DNA from: Acidobacteriota bacterium | Lineage (GTDB): Bacteria > Acidobacteriota > Blastocatellia > UBA7656 | DNA: 64,000 nucleotides | Assembly (NCBI GenBank): GCA_040754075.1 | Contig: JBFMDH010000033.1 | Span: forward strand, 19,488 to 83,487 | Direction: 5' to 3' | Shown: piece by piece, positions 35,647-44,199 of the stretch | Layout: each line of letters begins with the position of its first letter | Position numbering within the stretch: the stretch's first letter is position 1 | Notes under the pieces: model-generated | Seen by the model: the letters and a program-made list of their open reading frames with translations, nothing else | What the model was told of the DNA's origin: nothing | The model's database searches: none | Program-made: the position numbers and the translations under genes

Positions 35647-36867
35647 ATGGCGCTCAAACTTCCAATTTACATGGACTATCACGCAACCACGCCCTGCGAC
35701 CCGCGTGTCTTCGAGGCGATGCGTCCGTACTTTACCGAAATGTTCGGTAATGCCGCGAGTCGCAACCACAAGTTCGGTTGGCAAGCCGAAGAAGCGGTCG
35801 AAAATTCGCGCAAACAGATTGCCGAACTAATCGGCGCTTCACCTAAAGAAATTATCTTTACGAGCGGCGCGACCGAAAGCGACAACCTCGCAATCAAAGG
35901 TGTCGCCGAGATGTATTACGAAAAAGGCGACCACATCATCACTGCCGTCACCGAACATAAAGCGGTGCTCGACACCTGCAAAAAACTTGAAAAACGCGGC
36001 TTCAAAGTGACCTATTTGCCGGTAGGCAGCGACGGACTGGTTACGCCCGATGATGTCAAAAATGCCATCACCGATAAAACCATTCTGGTGTCAATCATGC
36101 ACGCCAACAATGAAATCGGTGTGTTACAACCGATTGCCGAAATCGGCAAAGTTTGCAAAGAGCGCGGCGTGCTGTTTCACACGGATGCCACGCAATCGGT
36201 CGGTAAAATTCCGTTCGATGTGAACGCGCTTAATGTGGATTTGGTTTCAATGTCGGCGCATAAAATTTATGGTCCGAAAGGCGTCGGCGGTCTCTATGTG
36301 CGCCGCAAAAACCCGCGCGTGATGCTGGTGCCGATGATGGATGGCGGCGGACACGAGCGTGGTATGCGTAGCGGCACTTTGAATGTCACAGGCATTGTCG
36401 GACTTGGTAAGGCTTGCGAAATTGCCCGGCAGGAAATGCACGAAGAAAACCAGAGAGTTTTCGCGCTGCGTGAAAAGCTGCGCACAGGGATTATGAACGA
36501 GATTCCCGAAGTTTATATCAACGGTCATCTCGAGCACCGCTTGCCCGGCAATTTGAATATTTCGTTCGCTTATGTTGAAGGCGAATCATTGTTGATGGGC
36601 ATCAATGACATTGCCGTATCGTCAGGTTCGGCTTGCACCTCGGCGAGCCTGGAACCAAGTTACGTGTTGAAGGCTCTGGGGGTTGGCGAAGAGTTGGCGC
36701 ACAGTTCGATTCGTTTCGGACTCGGACGCTTCAATACCGAAGAAGAGGTCGATTACACCATCGGCAAAGTGAACGAAGCGGTCAATAAACTGCGCGAACT
36801 GTCGCCGCTCTGGGAGATGGTGCAGGAAGGCGTTGACCTCAGCAAAGTCGCCTGGACAGGTCATTGA
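35647..36867 (+). CDS. iscS: Cysteine desulfurase IscS
   Basis: This PLP enzyme (406 residues) takes sulfur from cysteine for Fe-S cluster assembly. Seen: [12 protein letters not shown] at the N-terminus, the [12 protein letters not shown] cofactor strand, Lys206 in [18 protein letters not shown] and the persulfide Cys330 in [17 protein letters not shown]. The long loop with [11 protein letters not shown] marks group I (IscS) desulfurases. Its C-terminal tail ([17 protein letters not shown]) matches housekeeping IscS proteins that dock IscU. TTTAGGAG precedes the ATG. It is the second gene of the isc operon. Confidence 0.96.
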   Translation: MALKLPIYMDYHATTPCDPRVFEAMRPYFTEMFGNAASRNHKFGWQAEEAVENSRKQIAELIGASPKEIIFTSGATESDNLAIKGVAEMYYEKGDHIITAVTEHKAVLDTCKKLEKRGFKVTYLPVGSDGLVTPDDVKNAITDKTILVSIMHANNEIGVLQPIAEIGKVCKERGVLFHTDATQSVGKIPFDVNALNVDLVSMSAHKIYGPKGVGGLYVRRKNPRVMLVPMMDGGGHERGMRSGTLNVTGIVGLGKACEIARQEMHEENQRVFALREKLRTGIMNEIPEVYINGHLEHRLPGNLNISFAYVEGESLLMGINDIAVSSGSACTSASLEPSYVLKALGVGEELAHSSIRFGLGRFNTEEEVDYTIGKVNEAVNKLRELSPLWEMVQEGVDLSKVAWTGH

Positions 36868-36918
36868 GATTCGGCGAATTTTTATAAACGTGAAATATCA
36901 TAGGATGAGGAGATAAAA

Positions 36919-37341
36919 ATGTCATATTCGGATAAGGTCATCGATCATTACAACAACCCGCGCAACGTCGGCAGCCTTGATAAAAAAGACCCTAATGTCG
37001 GAACCGGGTTGGTTGGCGCGCCGGAATGCGGCGATGTCATGAAATTGCAGATTAAAATTGACCCGGAAACCAACATCATCGAAGAGGCGAAATTCAAAAC
37101 CTTCGGTTGCGGTTCAGCTATCGCCAGTTCGAGTCTCGCGACCGAATGGTTGAAGGGTCGTTCGGTGGATGAAGCGATGGCGATTAAAAACACCGAAATC
37201 GTTAAAGAATTGAATCTGCCGCCGGTGAAAATTCACTGCTCCGTATTGGCAGAAGACGCCATCAAAGCGGCAGTGAAAGATTATCAAACCAAACAGGCAG
37301 TGACCGAAGTAAAAGCTGAAGAAGCCACCGTCAGCGCCTAA
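36919..37341 (+). CDS. iscU: Fe-S cluster scaffold IscU
   Basis: The 140-residue scaffold has the three ligand cysteines Cys37 (PECGD, with Asp39), Cys64 (FGCGSA) and Cys107 (IHCSVLAED). It also has the LPPVK motif (100-104) recognised by the HscA chaperone. Everything expected of a functional housekeeping IscU is present. A C-terminal extension of about 12 residues rich in Glu/Val is extra. AGGAG lies upstream of the ATG. A repeat-family copy fills the gap to iscA. Confidence 0.97.
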   Translation: MSYSDKVIDHYNNPRNVGSLDKKDPNVGTGLVGAPECGDVMKLQIKIDPETNIIEEAKFKTFGCGSAIASSSLATEWLKGRSVDEAMAIKNTEIVKELNLPPVKIHCSVLAEDAIKAAVKDYQTKQAVTEVKAEEATVSA

Positions 37342-37367
37342 GGATTACCTCGCTGACAATCAACCTG

Positions 37368-37399
37368 CCCGTTGAACAAGCGGTCTTTGACCGCGCGGG
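37368..37399. repeat. GCGGTC-core repeat between iscU and iscA
   Basis: The core GCGGTCTTTGACCGC is at 37380-37394, preceded by GTTGAACAA and bracketed by CCCG/CGGG. It matches the copies at 21131, 58153 and 63790. It leaves about 30 bases to the iscA ribosome site and could form an intercistronic stem. Confidence 0.75.
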
Positions 37400-37428
37400 T
37401 TTATCAAATCGTTTTGGAGTGAAGGAAA

Positions 37429-37758
37429 ATGGCAATCGAAATTACTCATCAAGCAGCCGCTAAAATTATTGAGATTATGCATGACAATAATCTAACGGAA
37501 GGCGGCTTGCGCGTCGGTATCAAAGGCGGCGGCTGTTCGGGACTGGGGTACACTCTGGCACTCGACACCGAACCGCAACCGACCGATAAGATTTTTGAAA
37601 AGGACGGAGCCAAAGTCTTCGTTGACATTAAGAGCTTTATTTATTTGAACGGATCGATTCTCGATTACAAAATGGAAGGACTGATGCAACGCGGGTTTAT
37701 GTTCGTCAATCCCAATGCCACCGGCTCCTGTGGTTGTGGAGAGTCTTTTGCTGTGTAG
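37429..37758 (+). CDS. iscA: A-type Fe-S carrier IscA
   Basis: The 109-residue HesB/IscA protein has the three conserved cysteines: Cys36 in KGGGCSGLGY, and Cys101 and Cys103 in TGSCGCGESF. It carries or delivers clusters or iron during late Fe-S assembly. It follows iscU in the operon as in proteobacterial isc clusters. GAAGGA precedes the ATG. Confidence 0.95.
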   Translation: MAIEITHQAAAKIIEIMHDNNLTEGGLRVGIKGGGCSGLGYTLALDTEPQPTDKIFEKDGAKVFVDIKSFIYLNGSILDYKMEGLMQRGFMFVNPNATGSCGCGESFAV

Positions 37759-37897
37759 CGCTGCCAAACTGAAAAGCCGCTTTTTTCTTTTGACAACTTG
37801 GGAAATTCGTTTTGATGGTTGGGTGGCTAAAAGCTCAACCATCATTTTTTTGCCTAGTGAATGAAATTTAGTTTGAAAGGATGCTGACAAAACTCAA

Positions 37898-38572
37898 ATG
37901 AGCGCCGTTGCGGAAAATCAAATTTCTTGCGTGTATTGCGGCACGCAAACTCACGGGGCGCACTTCTGCCCGTCCTGTAAACGCATTCAACCGGTGGAGT
38001 CGGGCACAGATTATTTCGCCTTTCTTGGTTTGCCGAAAAAATTAAAACTCGATGAAGCGGCGCTTGAAAAATTGTTTTACCAACTCTCACGCGAATTTCA
38101 TCCCGACTATTTTATGAACGCCACCAGCGGTGAACAACAGGCGAGCCTCGACCGTTCTTCGATGCTCAACGAAGCCTATCGCACACTGCGCGAACCCATC
38201 AAACGCGCCAGGTATCTGCTCTCGCTTGAAGGCTACAAAGAGGCTGAAAAGAAAGCGCCGCCCGATTTGCTCGAAGAAGTCTTTGAACTAAATATGCAGG
38301 TCGAAGAGTTAAAAGCCGCGAAGCAAATGGGCGACGAAGATGAAATCGCGGAAGCCCGTTCGCAACTCGAAGAAGCGTTATCTAATTTGAATGACCAGAT
38401 GAAAGCGATTGATATGCGGCTTTTCGCGCTTTTCGACGAATGGAATTTGAGCCTTGATAATCATCAGACCCAGGAAAATAAAAAATCCATTTTAGACCGT
38501 ATGAGCGAATTGATGTCGCATCGCTCATACATCAGCAATTTGGTCAGGGATATAAAAGAGGAGATTTTATAA
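37898..38572 (+). CDS. hscB: Co-chaperone HscB with N-terminal zinc ribbon
   Basis: The 224-residue J-protein stimulates HscA and brings IscU to it. The J domain carries HPD at 68-70 (LSREFHPDYF), and the C-terminal three-helix bundle binds IscU. In front is a four-cysteine module (Cys11, Cys14, Cys24, Cys27; CVYCG...FCPSC) that E. coli HscB lacks but which resembles the N-terminal metal site of eukaryotic HSC20 (family knowledge). It lies upstream of hscA with no gap: the hscA ATG follows directly after the hscB stop. Confidence 0.93.
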   Translation: MSAVAENQISCVYCGTQTHGAHFCPSCKRIQPVESGTDYFAFLGLPKKLKLDEAALEKLFYQLSREFHPDYFMNATSGEQQASLDRSSMLNEAYRTLREPIKRARYLLSLEGYKEAEKKAPPDLLEEVFELNMQVEELKAAKQMGDEDEIAEARSQLEEALSNLNDQMKAIDMRLFALFDEWNLSLDNHQTQENKKSILDRMSELMSHRSYISNLVRDIKEEIL

Positions 38573-40456
38573 ATGCCGGTTATTGAACTCAGCATGACAG
38601 GTCGCCCGAAATCAGGGCGCGTTGTCGGAATTGATTTAGGCACCACCAACAGCCTTGTCGCGTTTATGGATGGCGATAAACCCGTGGTGATTCGCGGCGA
38701 CAATGATAATCCGCTGGTGCCGTCGATTGTTTATTACGATGCAGAAAATAGACGCCTGTTGATTGGCGAAGAAGCGCGCGAAAAACTCATTACCGAACCG
38801 CGCAAAGCCATCTATTCGGTCAAACGCTTTATGGGCAAAGGCGCAGCCGACGTCGCGGAAGATTTGAGCCTGGTGCCCTTTCAAATCGCCAAAGGCAGCG
38901 AACAGGTCATTCGTTTTCAAATGGGCGATAAAGTTTTTACGCCACCTGAAATTTCCGCCTTCATCTTAAAAGAGCTTAAAGAACGCGCCTCAAAATTTTT
39001 CGGCGAAGAGGTTACACGCGCCGTCATCACGGTTCCGGCATATTTCAATGATGCCCAACGTCAGGCGACAAAAGACGCGGGACACCTCGCGGGTCTTGAA
39101 GTGTTGCGCATCGTCAATGAACCGACTGCCGCATCGCTCGCTTACGGCATCGACAAACGCAATGAGGGCATGGTCGCGGTTTACGATTTAGGCGGCGGCA
39201 CTTTCGATATTTCGATTTTGAAATTGCGCGATGGCATCTTTGAAGTCCTGGCGACCAACGGCGACACCCATCTTGGCGGCGATGATATTGATAATCGCTT
39301 AATCGGTTTTGTGCTCGATGAAATTGCCGCCAAAATCGGCAAGCGCGTTGAACAAGACCACAGCATTTTTCAAACCCTTCGCAAAGCCGTCATTCAAGCC
39401 AAACACGAACTCTCTGATACTGACAGCGCCACGATCAATGTCGCGCTTGGCGCAGACGGCGACTACACGCGCAAGTTTAGTCGCGCCGAATTTGACAGCC
39501 TCATCGCAGACATCGTTGAACGCACCATTCAACCGTGTAAGCAAGCTTTGAAAGACGCGAATCTCGAGGCAAGTCAGATTGATGAAGTGGTGATGGTCGG
39601 AGGTTCGACGCGCATTCCCCTGGTGCGCAGTCGCGTAAAAGAATTGTTCAAACGCGAACCGCACATCGAACTCAACCCCGATGAAGTTGTCGCCTTGGGT
39701 GCCGCGATTCAGGCTGATATTCTCGCGGGCGGCAATCGAGATTTGTTGTTGCTCGATGTAACGCCACTCAGTTTAGGCATTGAAACGATGGGCGGCGTGG
39801 TGACTAAACTCATTCATCGTAACACCACGATTCCGACTTCGGCTTCGGAACAATTCACCACCTGGGTAGATAATCAAACCGGCATCGACATTCACGTGTT
39901 GCAGGGTGAACGCGAGATGGTTGACGATTGCCGCAGCCTCGCTAAATTTTCTTTGAAAGGCATATCGCCGCAACCCGCCGGGCTGCCGCGCATCGAAGTG
40001 CGTTTTATGATTGATGCCAACGGCATCCTGACCGTGAGCGCCAAAGATTTACGCACCGGGCAACAACAATCCATCGAAGTCAAACCTTCATATGGACTCA
40101 GCGATGAACAGATTGAAAAGATGTTGCTGGATTCTTACGAATTCGCCGAAGAGGATATTCACAAACGCCAGGTCATCGAAGCCCGCAACGAAGCCGAAAC
40201 CATGCTGCGCGCATCGGAAAAAGCCTTGAATGAACGTGCCAGCGATTTGATTGATGAAGCGGAACAAGCAGCAATTCGTCAGGTGATTGCCGAACTGAGA
40301 GCCGCGATGCAGGGCGACGATCATCAACTGATACGCGATAAAATCAAACAACTTGATGAGGTGTCGCATCATCTGGCGGAACTCATGATGAACACAGCGG
40401 TTTCCGAAGCCTTGAAAAATCGCAAAGCTTCGGAAGTCGCAGAACAGGGAAAGTGA
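38573..40456 (+). CDS. hscA: Hsp70-type chaperone HscA
   Basis: This 627-residue DnaK-family chaperone has the actin-like ATPase core (GIDLGTTNSLVAF, VPAYFNDAQRQATKDAG, DLGGGTFDISIL, VGGSTRIPLVRS) and a substrate domain beginning LLDVTPLSLGIETMGG. Its role, taken from context (next to hscB and the IscU LPPVK motif), is ATP-driven cluster release from IscU. Length matches HscA (about 616) more than DnaK (about 640); the C-terminal acidic DnaK tail is absent. AGAGGAG precedes the ATG. Confidence 0.93.
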   Translation: MPVIELSMTGRPKSGRVVGIDLGTTNSLVAFMDGDKPVVIRGDNDNPLVPSIVYYDAENRRLLIGEEAREKLITEPRKAIYSVKRFMGKGAADVAEDLSLVPFQIAKGSEQVIRFQMGDKVFTPPEISAFILKELKERASKFFGEEVTRAVITVPAYFNDAQRQATKDAGHLAGLEVLRIVNEPTAASLAYGIDKRNEGMVAVYDLGGGTFDISILKLRDGIFEVLATNGDTHLGGDDIDNRLIGFVLDEIAAKIGKRVEQDHSIFQTLRKAVIQAKHELSDTDSATINVALGADGDYTRKFSRAEFDSLIADIVERTIQPCKQALKDANLEASQIDEVVMVGGSTRIPLVRSRVKELFKREPHIELNPDEVVALGAAIQADILAGGNRDLLLLDVTPLSLGIETMGGVVTKLIHRNTTIPTSASEQFTTWVDNQTGIDIHVLQGEREMVDDCRSLAKFSLKGISPQPAGLPRIEVRFMIDANGILTVSAKDLRTGQQQSIEVKPSYGLSDEQIEKMLLDSYEFAEEDIHKRQVIEARNEAETMLRASEKALNERASDLIDEAEQAAIRQVIAELRAAMQGDDHQLIRDKIKQLDEVSHHLAELMMNTAVSEALKNRKASEVAEQGK

Positions 40457-40511
40457 AGAAAGGGAGATAGGGAGAACGGGAGATTACTTCAATTTCTGCG
40501 CTCTTCCATCT
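40457..40511. repeat. Purine-rich octamer repeat after hscA
   Basis: GAAAGGGAGATAGGGAGAACGGGAGA runs as degenerate GAAAGGGA/GATAGGGA octamers, followed by a pyrimidine-rich partner (CTCTTCCATCTTCGCGCTCCC). It is a weak relative of the word hairpins at 20002-20126 and 43681-43776. Confidence 0.45.
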
Positions 40512-40528
40512 TCGCGCTCCCAAGCATT

Positions 40529-40563
40529 CGTTGAGCAAGCAGTCAAAGACTGCTTGCTCAACG
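40529..40563. repeat. Perfect 16-bp palindrome between hscA and fdx
   Basis: The arms CGTTGAGCAAGCAGTC (40529-40544) and its complement (40548-40563) enclose an AAA loop. This is the best-preserved stem of the GTTGAGCAAGC/GCGGTC repeat family. It lies 29 bases before the fdx start. There is no T-run, so it is an RNA stem or cruciform rather than a classic terminator, although it could attenuate read-through into fdx. Confidence 0.8.
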
Positions 40564-40591
40564 ATCAATTTTTTGATGGAGTTAAACCAAG

Positions 40592-40963
40592 ATGCAAACC
40601 GAAAGTGCAGTTATGGAACCCGCAACCGAGAAAAAAGTTTATAAAGTCACCTTCATTAAACCCGATGGCGAAATCGTGACGGTTGATTACGCGCCGGACG
40701 AGATGCCTTACCTTGAACACGGCAAAGAAGGTTCCATCTTAGACATCGCGTTAAACAACAACATTGATTTGCAACACGCTTGCGGCGGCAATTGCGCCTG
40801 CACTACCTGTCACGTCATCGTCAAACAGGGCGAAGCGAATTTATCGGAAATGGAAGATGACGAAGAAGACCGCATCTATATGGCTGACAGCGTCACCTTG
40901 CATTCGCGGCTCGGTTGTCAGGCGGTCGTTCAAGGCGATGTGACGGTTGAGATTGTCGAGTAG
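40592..40963 (+). CDS. fdx: [2Fe-2S] ferredoxin of the isc operon
   Basis: The 123-residue adrenodoxin-type ferredoxin has ligands Cys64, Cys70, Cys73 and Cys109 (CGGNCACTTC...LGCQ, spacing C-X5-C-X2-C-X35-C). It supplies electrons for cluster assembly on IscU. The first 15 residues look like a non-conserved extension; an internal ATG at 40613 is an alternative start, but GGAG 11 bases upstream supports 40592. It is followed 16 bases later by a FAD monooxygenase gene. Confidence 0.94.
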   Translation: MQTESAVMEPATEKKVYKVTFIKPDGEIVTVDYAPDEMPYLEHGKEGSILDIALNNNIDLQHACGGNCACTTCHVIVKQGEANLSEMEDDEEDRIYMADSVTLHSRLGCQAVVQGDVTVEIVE

Positions 40964-40979
40964 GTTTTAATCTGAATTT

Positions 40980-42137
40980 ATGAATACAAAGTCGAAGCAA
41001 AGAGCAATTATCATTGGCGGGGGCATCGGCGGGCTGTGCGCGGCGATTGCTCTAAAAAGAAAGGGTATTGACGTCACGGTCTTTGAAAAAACCTGTGAAT
41101 TGCAGGAAGTGGGCGCGGGGTTGTCGCTTTGGCTGAATGCGATTAAAGCTCTCGATAAAATCGGACTGACCCAAGCGTTGCAGGCGTTGAGCATTCCACA
41201 AGTGAGCGGTGGCGTGCGTAACTCAAAAGGCGCGCTGTTGTCCTCGGCTTTCAATGCTGAAACGAATGAAAAGTCGGAGCCTCTCATCATCGTGCTGCAT
41301 CGCGCTGAACTCCTGGCAGCGTTGTTGAAAACGTTGGGTGAAGAAAATGTCAAACTGAACGCCCAATGCATCGGCTTTACGCAAGATGACAAGCGTGTGA
41401 AGGCGCGATTTGCCGATGGCAGCGAAGTTGTCGGCGATTTTTTAATCGGCGCGGATGGCATCAACTCAGTGGTTCGCGCGACGTTGTTTGGCAGAGCGCG
41501 TCCGAGATATTCCGGTTACACGGCGTGGCGCGGGGTTACAGAATTTAATGACCCGATTTTGCGTCAAGGCGCTTCCGAATCCTGGGGCAAAGGCGCGCGC
41601 TTCGGCATCATTCCGATGAGCCAAAATCGCGTCTATTGGTTTGCGACCAAAAACGCGCCCGCAGGCGAAAAAGATGCTGCGGCTGGTCGCAAAGGCGAAT
41701 TATTGGATTTGTTTCAAGGTTGGCATGAGCCAATCGAAAGGCTGCTTGAAGCTACAGATGAAACCGCAATTTTGCGTAATGACATTATTGACCGTGAACC
41801 TTTGCGGAGTTGGACGCAAGGGCGCGTCACCTTGCTCGGCGACGCGGCGCATCCGATGACTCCGAATCTCGGGCAGGGTGCATGTCAGGCGATTGAAGAC
41901 GCCGTCGTGCTGGCTGATTCTTTGGTTGCAAACGTCGAGGTCACCGCTGCATTAAAAAATTACGAAGCCAACCGTCTCAAGCGCGCGAATAAAATCGTCA
42001 CGCAATCGTGGCGCATTGGCAAAGTGATTCAAATGGAAAATGATTTCGTCTGTACGCTGCGCAATACGGTTGTGCGGTTTACACCTGCTGCAATGCAACG
42101 CAAGCAGTTGAATTGGATAATCGAATACGCTGTATAA
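40980..42137 (+). CDS. FAD-dependent monooxygenase inside the isc operon
   Basis: The 385-residue group A flavoprotein hydroxylase has the FAD Rossmann motif GGGIGGLCAAIALKRKGIDV (about 13-32). The dual-function DG motif is LIGADGINSVVR (about 156-167), and the second FAD motif is GDAAHPMTPNLGQGACQAIEDA (about 285-305). Such enzymes hydroxylate or epoxidise aromatic or isoprenoid substrates using NAD(P)H. The sequence is close in style to UbiH/zeaxanthin-epoxidase-like proteins, but the substrate is not readable. It sits between fdx (16 bases) and iscX (14 bases), so it is cotranscribed with Fe-S assembly genes. That placement is unusual. Confidence 0.88.
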   Translation: MNTKSKQRAIIIGGGIGGLCAAIALKRKGIDVTVFEKTCELQEVGAGLSLWLNAIKALDKIGLTQALQALSIPQVSGGVRNSKGALLSSAFNAETNEKSEPLIIVLHRAELLAALLKTLGEENVKLNAQCIGFTQDDKRVKARFADGSEVVGDFLIGADGINSVVRATLFGRARPRYSGYTAWRGVTEFNDPILRQGASESWGKGARFGIIPMSQNRVYWFATKNAPAGEKDAAAGRKGELLDLFQGWHEPIERLLEATDETAILRNDIIDREPLRSWTQGRVTLLGDAAHPMTPNLGQGACQAIEDAVVLADSLVANVEVTAALKNYEANRLKRANKIVTQSWRIGKVIQMENDFVCTLRNTVVRFTPAAMQRKQLNWIIEYAV

Positions 42138-42151
42138 GTGAGGTAAATATT

Positions 42152-42367
42152 ATGCCGGAAATCGGATGGACAGATGTTGAAGAGATTGCCATCAGGCTGT
42201 TGGAAAAATACCCGGATATCGACCCCTTGACAGTTCGCTTCACGGATTTGCATCAATGGGTCATTGAACTTGATGGCTTCACCGCCGACCCCAAAGAATC
42301 GAACGAGAAAAAGCTCGAAGCCATTCAGATGGCATGGTATGAAGAGTGGCAAGAAGAGAATGAATAG
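42152..42367 (+). CDS. iscX: Fe-S assembly protein IscX
   Basis: The 71-residue acidic protein aligns clearly with IscX/YfhJ, including the WTDVEEIAIRLLEKYPDIDP, VRFTDLHQWVIELDGF and SNEKKLEAIQMAWYEEW segments. IscX binds IscS and iron and adjusts the rate of cluster assembly. GAGG precedes the ATG at 42152; the frame's longer upstream part overlaps the monooxygenase and is discarded. It closes the classical isc gene set. Confidence 0.94.
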   Translation: MPEIGWTDVEEIAIRLLEKYPDIDPLTVRFTDLHQWVIELDGFTADPKESNEKKLEAIQMAWYEEWQEENE

Positions 42368-42448
42368 TCACCGGTCATTGGTCATTTGTTCTTCAGTAAT
42401 TATTGCACTGTAAACTAAGGGCAAATGACCAATGACCAGTGACCAATG
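42367..42448. repeat. Heptamer hairpin between iscX and the second desulfurase
   Basis: The arm at 42367-42388 (GTCATTG words) and its complement at 42422-42443 (GACCAAT words) agree at 21 of 22 positions, with a 33-base loop. The right array continues through GACCAATGAC, so the ATG at 42446 is itself part of a repeat word. There is no Shine-Dalgarno between the array and the coding sequence. Confidence 0.88.
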
Positions 42449-43657
42449 ACTGAAATGAAAGTTTATCTAGACAACAGCGCCACCACACCGGTCGCCAAAG
42501 AAGTGATTGAGGCGATGTTGCCCTATCTTGCGGAAGATTTCGGCAACGCGCAATCGGTTCACGCTTTCGGACAGCGCGCCAAATCTGCCGTTGAGCAGGC
42601 GCGTCGCGAAGTCGCTGCTTTAATCAACGCGCAAGCCGCTGAAATCATTTTTGTATCGGGCGGCACCGAAGCCGATAATCTCGCGATTCGCGGCATTGTC
42701 GAAGCGCATCAGGACAAAGGCAAGCATATCATCACCACACGAATTGAACATCCGGCGGTGCTTGCGACCTGTGAGGCTTTAGCGCAACGCGGATTTCAGG
42801 TCACGTATTTGCCGGTGTCGCGAGATGGATTGATTAACCTTGAAGACGTTCGGGCGGCAATCACTGATGAAACGATTTTAATTTCGGTGATGCATGCCAA
42901 TAATGAAACCGGCGTCATTCAACCGCTGGAAGCGATTGCGGCAATCGTCAACCAACGCCGCGCGCAAGGACATGGGCATTTGCATTTTCATACGGACGCC
43001 GTACAAGCGGTTGGCAAAATCACCGTTGATGTCGCGCAACTCGGCGTTGATTTGCTTTCGCTTTCGGGACATAAACTTCACGCGCCGAAAGGCGTCGGGG
43101 CACTGTTTATTAAAAAAGGCGTGCGGCTCGCGAAACTGTTTTATGGCGGGCATCACGAACGCGATAAACGACCGGGAACCGAAAATGTGCCGGGGATCGT
43201 TGCGCTCGGCAAAGCCTGCGAACTCGCGCGGCGCGAATTCGGTGAACGCACAGCCCGAATGCGTGAACTGAGGGATTATCTTGAACAGCGCATCCTCAAT
43301 GAAATTCCTGATGTGCAAATCAATGGCGACCGCGAACACCGTGTGCCGAATATTTGCAACTTGAGTTTCGCCGGCGTTGATGGTGAGAGTTTATTGATTG
43401 CGCTCGATTTGCAAGGCATAGCGGTGTCGACGGGTTCCGCCTGTTCATCGGGTTCTCTGGAGCCGAGTCACGTATTGACTGCGATGCAACTCAAGCGCGA
43501 AGAAGTACGCGGCAGTTTGCGATTCAGTTTAAGCGCCTACACGACTCGCGAAGAGATTGATTATGCGGTTGAGGCGTTGCGGGAAATCACTGCGCGGTTG
43601 CGCGCCATGTTGCCGTCGGATGAAGTCGAAGCATCAAGGGTTTCGTCACAAGCTTAG
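42446..43657 (+). CDS. Second IscS/NifS-type cysteine desulfurase
   Basis: The 403-residue PLP enzyme is related to, but distinct from, IscS upstream. It has MKVYLDNSATTPVAKEV, the HTDAVQAVGKITVDV strand, the lysine in LSGHKLHAPKGVGALFI (about 207) and Cys333 in STGSACSSGSLEPSHVL. The shorter C-terminus lacks the IscS docking tail, which is typical of NifS-like desulfurases. The start may be 42455 (MKVYLDNS), since the ATG at 42446 belongs to a repeat word; neither has a ribosome site. It is followed by its own NifU-like scaffold, so the pair may form a parallel cluster-assembly route. Confidence 0.93.
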   Translation: MTEMKVYLDNSATTPVAKEVIEAMLPYLAEDFGNAQSVHAFGQRAKSAVEQARREVAALINAQAAEIIFVSGGTEADNLAIRGIVEAHQDKGKHIITTRIEHPAVLATCEALAQRGFQVTYLPVSRDGLINLEDVRAAITDETILISVMHANNETGVIQPLEAIAAIVNQRRAQGHGHLHFHTDAVQAVGKITVDVAQLGVDLLSLSGHKLHAPKGVGALFIKKGVRLAKLFYGGHHERDKRPGTENVPGIVALGKACELARREFGERTARMRELRDYLEQRILNEIPDVQINGDREHRVPNICNLSFAGVDGESLLIALDLQGIAVSTGSACSSGSLEPSHVLTAMQLKREEVRGSLRFSLSAYTTREEIDYAVEALREITARLRAMLPSDEVEASRVSSQA

Positions 43658-43680
43658 TTTATTGAGGGAATATATTTTTC

Positions 43681-43776
43681 ACCACCGAGACGCCGAGAAC
43701 AAGAAAGGGAAGCTTTGATTGTTCCCCTTCTCCCCCTCTCCTTTTCTCCCCTTCTTGTTCTCGGTGTCTCTGTGGT
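43681..43776. repeat. Word hairpin between iscS2 and the NifU-like gene
   Basis: ACCACCGAGACGCCGAGAAC with GAAAGGGAAG on the left faces CTTTTCTCCCCTTCTTGTTC and TCGGTGTCTCTGTGGT on the right. The sequence is clearly homologous to the element at 20002-20126, with a shorter middle. It ends 21 bases before the scaffold start and occupies the place where a ribosome site is expected. Confidence 0.85.
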
Positions 43777-43797
43777 TAAGCTTTCTTTCTACCAACG

Positions 43798-44157
43798 ATG
43801 TACAGTCAAACCGTAGCAGAACATATTGCCAATCCTCGCAACGTCGGCGAGATTGCGAGTCCTTCGGGCAAAGGCGACGTGACCAACGAAGCTTGTCTTG
43901 ACCGCATATTGCTGACCATAAAAATCGAAGACACCAAAATCATTGATGCGAAAGTCAAAGCGCGCGGCTGTCCGCCTACGATTGCTGCCGCTTCAATGCT
44001 CACCCAACTCATCATCGGCAAATCAGTTATTGAAGCCGAAGACCTCACTCGTAACGACCTCGAATTGGCGCTTGAATTTTTGCCTTCCACCAAAAAACAT
44101 TGTTCTCTGTTAGCGATTGACGCATTAAGAACCGCGATTGAAAACAGTCAGCGTTAA
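43798..44157 (+). CDS. IscU/NifU-N-like Fe-S scaffold paralogue
   Basis: The 119-residue protein keeps three IscU ligand positions: Cys33 with Asp35 (NEACLD), Cys58 (ARGCPPTIAA) and Cys102 (KKHCSLLAID). It also keeps the N-terminal YSQTVAEHIANPRNVGEI. The HscA-recognition LPPVK is replaced by LPSTK, which argues that it does not use HscA/HscB. It is paired with the second desulfurase. No ribosome site precedes the ATG; a word hairpin ends 21 bases before it. It could serve a dedicated client, or be a carrier rather than a scaffold. Confidence 0.86.
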   Translation: MYSQTVAEHIANPRNVGEIASPSGKGDVTNEACLDRILLTIKIEDTKIIDAKVKARGCPPTIAAASMLTQLIIGKSVIEAEDLTRNDLELALEFLPSTKKHCSLLAIDALRTAIENSQR

Positions 44158-44199
44158 TAACCCGATTCATTTTTACCTAACGAATAAAAGGCGGGACTC

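Noticed and set aside
43719..43901. 60-residue frame beginning in the hairpin before the NifU-like gene
   Set aside because: It reads through the low-complexity repeat in a frame different from the clear scaffold gene; its Ser/Pro/Phe-rich start is translated repeat.
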